This document shows, one piece after another, positions 60,255 to 64,000 of a stretch of 64,000 nt of DNA. Numbering within the stretch: position 1 is the stretch's first letter; the number at the start of each line of letters is the position of its first letter. The notes below the pieces were generated by a model. It ran no database searches, was not told the origin of the DNA, and was given only the letters and a program-made list of their open reading frames with translations. The position numbers were made by a program, and so were the translations under genes. This DNA is from CAZDXB01 sp964509335 (GTDB taxonomy: Bacteria; Bacteroidota; Ignavibacteria; Kapaibacteriales; UBA2268): positions 1 through 64,000 of the forward strand of contig CAZDXB010000011.1 of assembly GCA_964509335.1 (NCBI GenBank). The letters are read 5' to 3'.

Positions 60255-61523
60255 TTATTCAATATCTTCCGGTCTTGTAGAATAAATAATAACAATTTTT
60301 GGTCGTTTCGATTCTTCGGGATGGTTCGGACCGTAAAAGGCTATCTTGTCCATTTCCATCATTTCGTTTTGACGTCCCTCGGAATGAAAGACAATAAGTC
60401 CTTCGCCCTCTCTCCTGTTCCAATGTTCTATTGCGGACGTTACGCTTGTAAAGACGAATTTATCCTCTTGTTTTTCGGCGTAATAAGTTCGAATAAAATC
60501 GTCGTCGTTATCGTAATTTGCCGTGTCGGCTGGGAGTTCCCCGTACAAAGTCGAGTCCATTCCCATATTGCCGAAAAGCGATTCGGAATAGTCTATATTA
60601 AGCTCCAAACGCGCTGAATGGATAGCCGAGAGCTTATCAATCATCGACGCGTCGAAACGCAACAAGCCTCTTGTGGAAATTCCCCCTTGTATAGTCAAGT
60701 AGTCCTCTTTCGGTTCGGGATATTGATAAAAAGTTTTCTCGACGCCGGATTCAATATATAGCGTGTCGATTTCGTTCTCTTCGTTCCTGAAAGACACGAA
60801 CAGTCTCGTTGTTTCATTGTCGAAATCCGCCGCCGGACCGGAAAATTGCCTGATAACCGACGAGTTTTGGTTCGGTACAAAAGCTATACCCCAAATAACT
60901 TGAGTAGAGTCTTCTTGTTTGTATTTGTATTGCTTGTCGAACCACTCAATCGCCGTCGATTTGTCGAAATCAAATTCAATATCGCAAGGGGGCGCGTCTT
61001 TTTCAATCGTTTTGTCGAAAGTCCCCAACGGTTGAGATTCATTGACGATTCCGGAGTTAAACAAAGAATCCCAATTTGCCAGATTCGACCAGTAATCTGT
61101 TACTTTATATATGTTGAAAGAAAGAGAGCTGGGATTTGTCGTGTCGCCTACGGCGTATCTGTTGACGGGCATAATTATTTTGCATTCTATTAAATCTTCG
61201 GTCGTAAAATCAGCTAAAAAATCTAAGGAGTCGTTTTTCTTAATCGGCTCGTTGAATCTAAGAGCGACTCTGGCTTCGTATTCATCGTATTTGCCGATAT
61301 TAATAGCTCCGAAGTTCAAAAAGTCGAAGAAATGCCGGTAAGATTCAGCTTCCTTGATTATTTTCGCGTCCGAAGAGCTTATAGGATAGACCGCTACGGT
61401 GTCCCTCAGCAAAGTAGTTCCCATAGCCGTCGGATTTTCATTGCATCCCGCTAAAATTAAAAAGGCGGGCGCCGCAATTATCGCTAAAACTTTGATATAT
61501 TTCGCTATTGTTATTGATTTCAT
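60255..61523 (-). CDS. Hypothetical lipoprotein (DNRLRE/DUF4270-like)
   Basis: A 422-residue lipoprotein with lipobox 'LILAGC' at Cys27 after a hydrophobic signal. Beta-rich throughout. The part from about residue 290 ('TRGLLRFDASMIDKLSAIHSARLELNIDYSES') looks like a DNRLRE/DUF4270-type surface beta-sandwich domain. The first half lacks a known family. It forms an operon with the downstream barrel protein, with a 1-bp spacer. Probably outer-membrane attached and surface-exposed. Confidence 0.68.
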   Translation of the reverse strand: MKSITIAKYIKVLAIIAAPAFLILAGCNENPTAMGTTLLRDTVAVYPISSSDAKIIKEAESYRHFFDFLNFGAINIGKYDEYEARVALRFNEPIKKNDSLDFLADFTTEDLIECKIIMPVNRYAVGDTTNPSSLSFNIYKVTDYWSNLANWDSLFNSGIVNESQPLGTFDKTIEKDAPPCDIEFDFDKSTAIEWFDKQYKYKQEDSTQVIWGIAFVPNQNSSVIRQFSGPAADFDNETTRLFVSFRNEENEIDTLYIESGVEKTFYQYPEPKEDYLTIQGGISTRGLLRFDASMIDKLSAIHSARLELNIDYSESLFGNMGMDSTLYGELPADTANYDNDDDFIRTYYAEKQEDKFVFTSVTSAIEHWNRREGEGLIVFHSEGRQNEMMEMDKIAFYGPNHPEESKRPKIVIIYSTRPEDIE

Positions 61524-61597
61524 ACGTAAACAAATCTTTCGCCGCTAAGGTTTAATAACCGCGTTAATCAACGACAATATAAAGGAAAAATTATTGT

Positions 61598-63061
61598 TTA
61601 AACTAAAAGTTTATAAATTTCTTCGTATTCGCCGACGTTGTTGTTCCAAGAATAATCTTTTTCCATATTGTTCTTGTTGATTTCCTCCCATTTGTCTTTG
61701 TCTTCGTATAATTCCAAAGCTTTCTTTACGGCGTTTGCCAATTCCGTATGGGCGCGCTTTTCGAAGACGAAACCGTTGCCGTCGGAATTTGTTCGCAAAT
61801 CTTTTATCATCTCTTGCAAACCGCCGGTTTTTCGGACGATAGGAAGCGTCCCGTAAGCTAAAGAATATAGAGCGTTCAAGCCGCAAGGCTCCACTAACGA
61901 AGGCAGCAAAAATATATCCGCTCCCGCTTCGATTTTATGAGCCAAATCCTCGCTGAATCCGTCGATAAAGCCGAATTTATCTTTATATTTTCTCGACAGT
62001 TTTCTTAACTCTTTCTTCAACTCTATGTCCCCGTCGCCGAGGAAAACAAATTTAACGTTTTCGTTTAAGATTTTCGGCAAAGCTTTAATTAGCAAAGGAA
62101 CGCCTTTTAATTCGTCGATTTTGGAAATCATTCCAATCAACGGCGCGTCGCTTTCGTCGTCTAATTCGAATTTTCGCAACGCCTCTTTTTTATTCGCTTT
62201 TTTGAATTCCCAATAGTCTTTCGTGAATTTCTTTTTGATTCTTTTGTCTTTTTCCGGGTTCCAAGCCCAAGGGTCTATGCCGTTCAAAACGCCTTTAAAG
62301 TTTTTCGTTTTCTTAATAATCTCGTTCAATCCGTTCGTATGTTCCGAATCGTTCTTCAGCAACTCGGCGTAAGATTCGCTAACGGTAGTTACGTAATCGG
62401 CGTATTCAAGAGCGCCTTTCATAAAATTCATTTTTCGCTTATGAGTAAAGCTGTTCTTTATTTTCTTGGGCAATCCGGTTTTTTTGAAAGACGATACCGG
62501 AAATTCGCCCTGGTCGGCGATGTTGTGAATTGTGAAGACGAATTTCGTATTCTTGAACCCTTCCGGAAACAAGGTTTTTGCCATCGCGGGAATAAGCGCG
62601 GTTTGCCAGTCGTTGCAATGTATCAAATCCGGATACCAGCCGAGTATCGAACAAGTTTCTACGACCGTTCGATTAAAGAAAATGAATCTTTCGTCGTTGT
62701 CCGGGTAAGGCTCGCCGGTGTTTAAGTTATGATAAATTCCCTTTTTCGAATCAAAATGTTTGACGCTCGTTGTTATATAGGCTTGAACTTTTGATTTGGG
62801 GTTGTTCATCGACGAGGACTTAACGGTCGCCGTTTCGGTAGAATCGCCCATTGGAATCGGTATCTCGCGCAAACGATTGATTTCGTGTATTTTATTCTTT
62901 CGTTCGGAAATAGAACCGTATTTGGGAAGCATAACTCTAACGTCGTTGCCGCGCTCTCTCAACGCTAAGGGCAACGAATAAGCTACGTCCGCTATTCCTC
63001 CGACCTTTACGAATGGTATTACTTCGCTCGCTACAAATAAGACGCTTATTGGTTTTGACAT
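61598..63061 (-). CDS. glgA: Glycogen/starch synthase
   Basis: A 487-residue GT5 glycosyltransferase that extends alpha-1,4-glucan from ADP- or UDP-glucose. Landmarks: 'FVKVGGIADVAYSLPLAL' (KxGGL-type ADP-glucose site), 'DLIHCNDWQTALIPAMA', 'KFVFTIHNIADQGEFP', and 'LLPSLVEPCGLNALYSLAYG' (the E-x7-E type catalytic loop). The overall length is typical. It is divergent from mtnA with a 181-bp spacer. Confidence 0.93.
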   Translation of the reverse strand: MSKPISVLFVASEVIPFVKVGGIADVAYSLPLALRERGNDVRVMLPKYGSISERKNKIHEINRLREIPIPMGDSTETATVKSSSMNNPKSKVQAYITTSVKHFDSKKGIYHNLNTGEPYPDNDERFIFFNRTVVETCSILGWYPDLIHCNDWQTALIPAMAKTLFPEGFKNTKFVFTIHNIADQGEFPVSSFKKTGLPKKIKNSFTHKRKMNFMKGALEYADYVTTVSESYAELLKNDSEHTNGLNEIIKKTKNFKGVLNGIDPWAWNPEKDKRIKKKFTKDYWEFKKANKKEALRKFELDDESDAPLIGMISKIDELKGVPLLIKALPKILNENVKFVFLGDGDIELKKELRKLSRKYKDKFGFIDGFSEDLAHKIEAGADIFLLPSLVEPCGLNALYSLAYGTLPIVRKTGGLQEMIKDLRTNSDGNGFVFEKRAHTELANAVKKALELYEDKDKWEEINKNNMEKDYSWNNNVGEYEEIYKLLV

Positions 63062-63242
63062 TTTACGAAATTTCGTTTTACTTTCACAAATTAAGTTACA
63101 AAAATACGAAATTTTCCCTTAAATTAAAATTTTCAAAGACTTTCGAGATTTAATTAACATAAGATTCTCGCAATTATAGTTCTAATTTATCTTTATCTTT
63201 TATTAAATTGCCGTAAAATATTCGGATAATAACAAGGGCTTT

Positions 63243-64000
63243 ATGAGAGTAAAAAGCGAAAGATACCGAACAATTTGGGAAAAAAGCGAGACTTGCGTTT
63301 GCGTTATCGACCAAAGACACCTACCGCATAAATTCATCGTGAGCGAATTGACGAGCGTAGAAGAATTCGCCTTCGCTATCGGCGAAATGCAAGTGCGCGG
63401 AGCGCCGTTGATTGGCGCGACTGCGGCTTACGGTATGTATATAGCGGCTCTCGAAGCGGCGAGGAACGATTCGTTCGACGAATCAATCGCCAAATCCGCT
63501 CGGAAGCTTTTGGCGACTCGTCCCACAGCTGTCAACTTGCAATGGGCAATAGATAAACAAACGCAAATTCTTAGCGGCGACGGAGACATTGAAACAAGAA
63601 TAAAGGATGCTCTCGAAACCGCTAGGGAAATCGTCGAGGAAGACGTTCAAAATTCGAAGAAAATCGGCGAATACGGCGCGGATATAATAGAAGAGATTTT
63701 CCGAAATAAAAAAGACGTTGTAAATATCCTAACCCACTGCAACGCCGGTTGGCTGGCGACGATAGATTACGGAACCGCCACCGCTCCGATGTATATAGCT
63801 CGCGACAGAGGCATTCGGATTCATATATGGGTGGACGAAACGCGCCCAAGAAATCAAGGCGCGAAGTTGACGGCTTGGGAGCTTTATCAGGAAGGAATCG
63901 ACAACACCCTTATCGTCGATAACGCCGGCGGACATATTATGCAGAACGGCTTGGTCGATATAGTCATAGTCGGCTCGGACAGAACGACCTATACGGGCGA
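63243..64000 (+). CDS. mtnA: S-methyl-5-thioribose-1-phosphate isomerase, 3' partial
   Basis: A gene of the methionine salvage pathway, open to the window end (252 codons present, about 100 missing). It starts at ATG 63243 (MRVKSERYRTIWE). Motifs: 'MQVRGAPLIGATAAYGM', 'TRPTAVNLQWAID', the catalytic Cys in 'VNILTHCNAGWLATIDYGTA', 'VDETRPRNQGAKLTAWEL', and the active-site Asp in 'VGSDRTT'. No salvage partner is visible. The divergent spacer with glgA carries the promoter region. Confidence 0.92.
   Translation, partial: MRVKSERYRTIWEKSETCVCVIDQRHLPHKFIVSELTSVEEFAFAIGEMQVRGAPLIGATAAYGMYIAALEAARNDSFDESIAKSARKLLATRPTAVNLQWAIDKQTQILSGDGDIETRIKDALETAREIVEEDVQNSKKIGEYGADIIEEIFRNKKDVVNILTHCNAGWLATIDYGTATAPMYIARDRGIRIHIWVDETRPRNQGAKLTAWELYQEGIDNTLIVDNAGGHIMQNGLVDIVIVGSDRTTYTG

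Noticed and set aside
1..64000. tRNA, rRNA or known riboswitch
   Set aside because: I examined the intergenic spaces by eye on both strands and saw no cloverleaf, GGTTCRANNCC box or riboswitch core; a covariance-model scan would be needed to be sure.

Overview
The window is a piece of a draft bacterial scaffold with two runs of exactly 100 N (7484-7583 and 39412-39511). It most likely comes from the FCB group, and from a flagellated lineage such as Ignavibacteria or Kapabacteria rather than from a classical Bacteroidia. The reasons are three secreted proteins with C-terminal type IX secretion (T9SS type A) sorting domains, several PD40 or propeller lipoproteins, a flagellar hook/basal-body operon with P- and L-ring genes, a menaquinone methyltransferase, and moderate base composition with GCG/GAC-rich codons. 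No rRNA, tRNA, CRISPR array, integrase or insertion sequence was seen. The lineage is an inference; no marker gene decides it.

Layout. 0-14.5 kb: envelope and transport genes on mostly the plus strand (YihY/BrkB membrane protein, Ig-like and small lipoproteins, CHAD protein, a Ktr/Trk potassium channel with its RCK regulator, a PD40 protein whose 5' end lies in repeats and gap 1, an MltD-like transglycosylase with five LysM domains, ThpR, a TolC-like protein). 14.6-23 kb, minus strand: a tightly packed operon that starts with a PD40/CxxCH/TPR lipoprotein and then carries aroB, aroD, an aroE-aroK fusion, aroA and aroC in the exact order of the shikimate pathway, followed by menG/ubiE and trmO. 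23-26 kb: a T9SS protein with tryptophan-rich repeats, a DUF2520 dehydrogenase-like gene and a solitary YefM-type antitoxin. 26.2-36.9 kb, minus strand: a flagellar operon (FhlB-like, flgF, flgG, flgA, flgH, flgI, flgJ-SLT, flgN, a four-helix-bundle gene, flgK, flgL, motA, and a T9SS propeller gene) behind a good sigma-54 (-24/-12) promoter. 37-41.8 kb: envelope proteins, rlmN and gatC.

41.8-52.7 kb is the accessory, DNA-conflict part. A type II restriction enzyme and N6-adenine methyltransferase pair sits between gatC and a 32-bp near-copy of the gatC 3' end, which points to insertion at gatC. Next comes an AT-richer three-gene operon led by a TIGR04255-family protein, a DUF1643 gene, a spermidine-synthase-like membrane protein, and a two-gene operon encoding a RecQ-type helicase fused to a phosphoribosyltransferase plus a DprA-like protein. 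I consider the last operon and the TIGR04255 trio the best candidates for little-described systems. 52.7-64 kb returns to ordinary genes: amidohydrolase, T9SS surface protein, hslU-hslV, an outer-membrane barrel and lipoprotein pair, glgA, and mtnA running off the end.

Intergenic spaces carry several families of short palindromes: GTAG-flanked REP-like hairpins, a TTCCCAAATT palindrome family that also surrounds both gaps, a 33-bp CTCATCC/GGATGAG element in three copies, and a TTAGAGAGGGGTAAA motif following hairpins.
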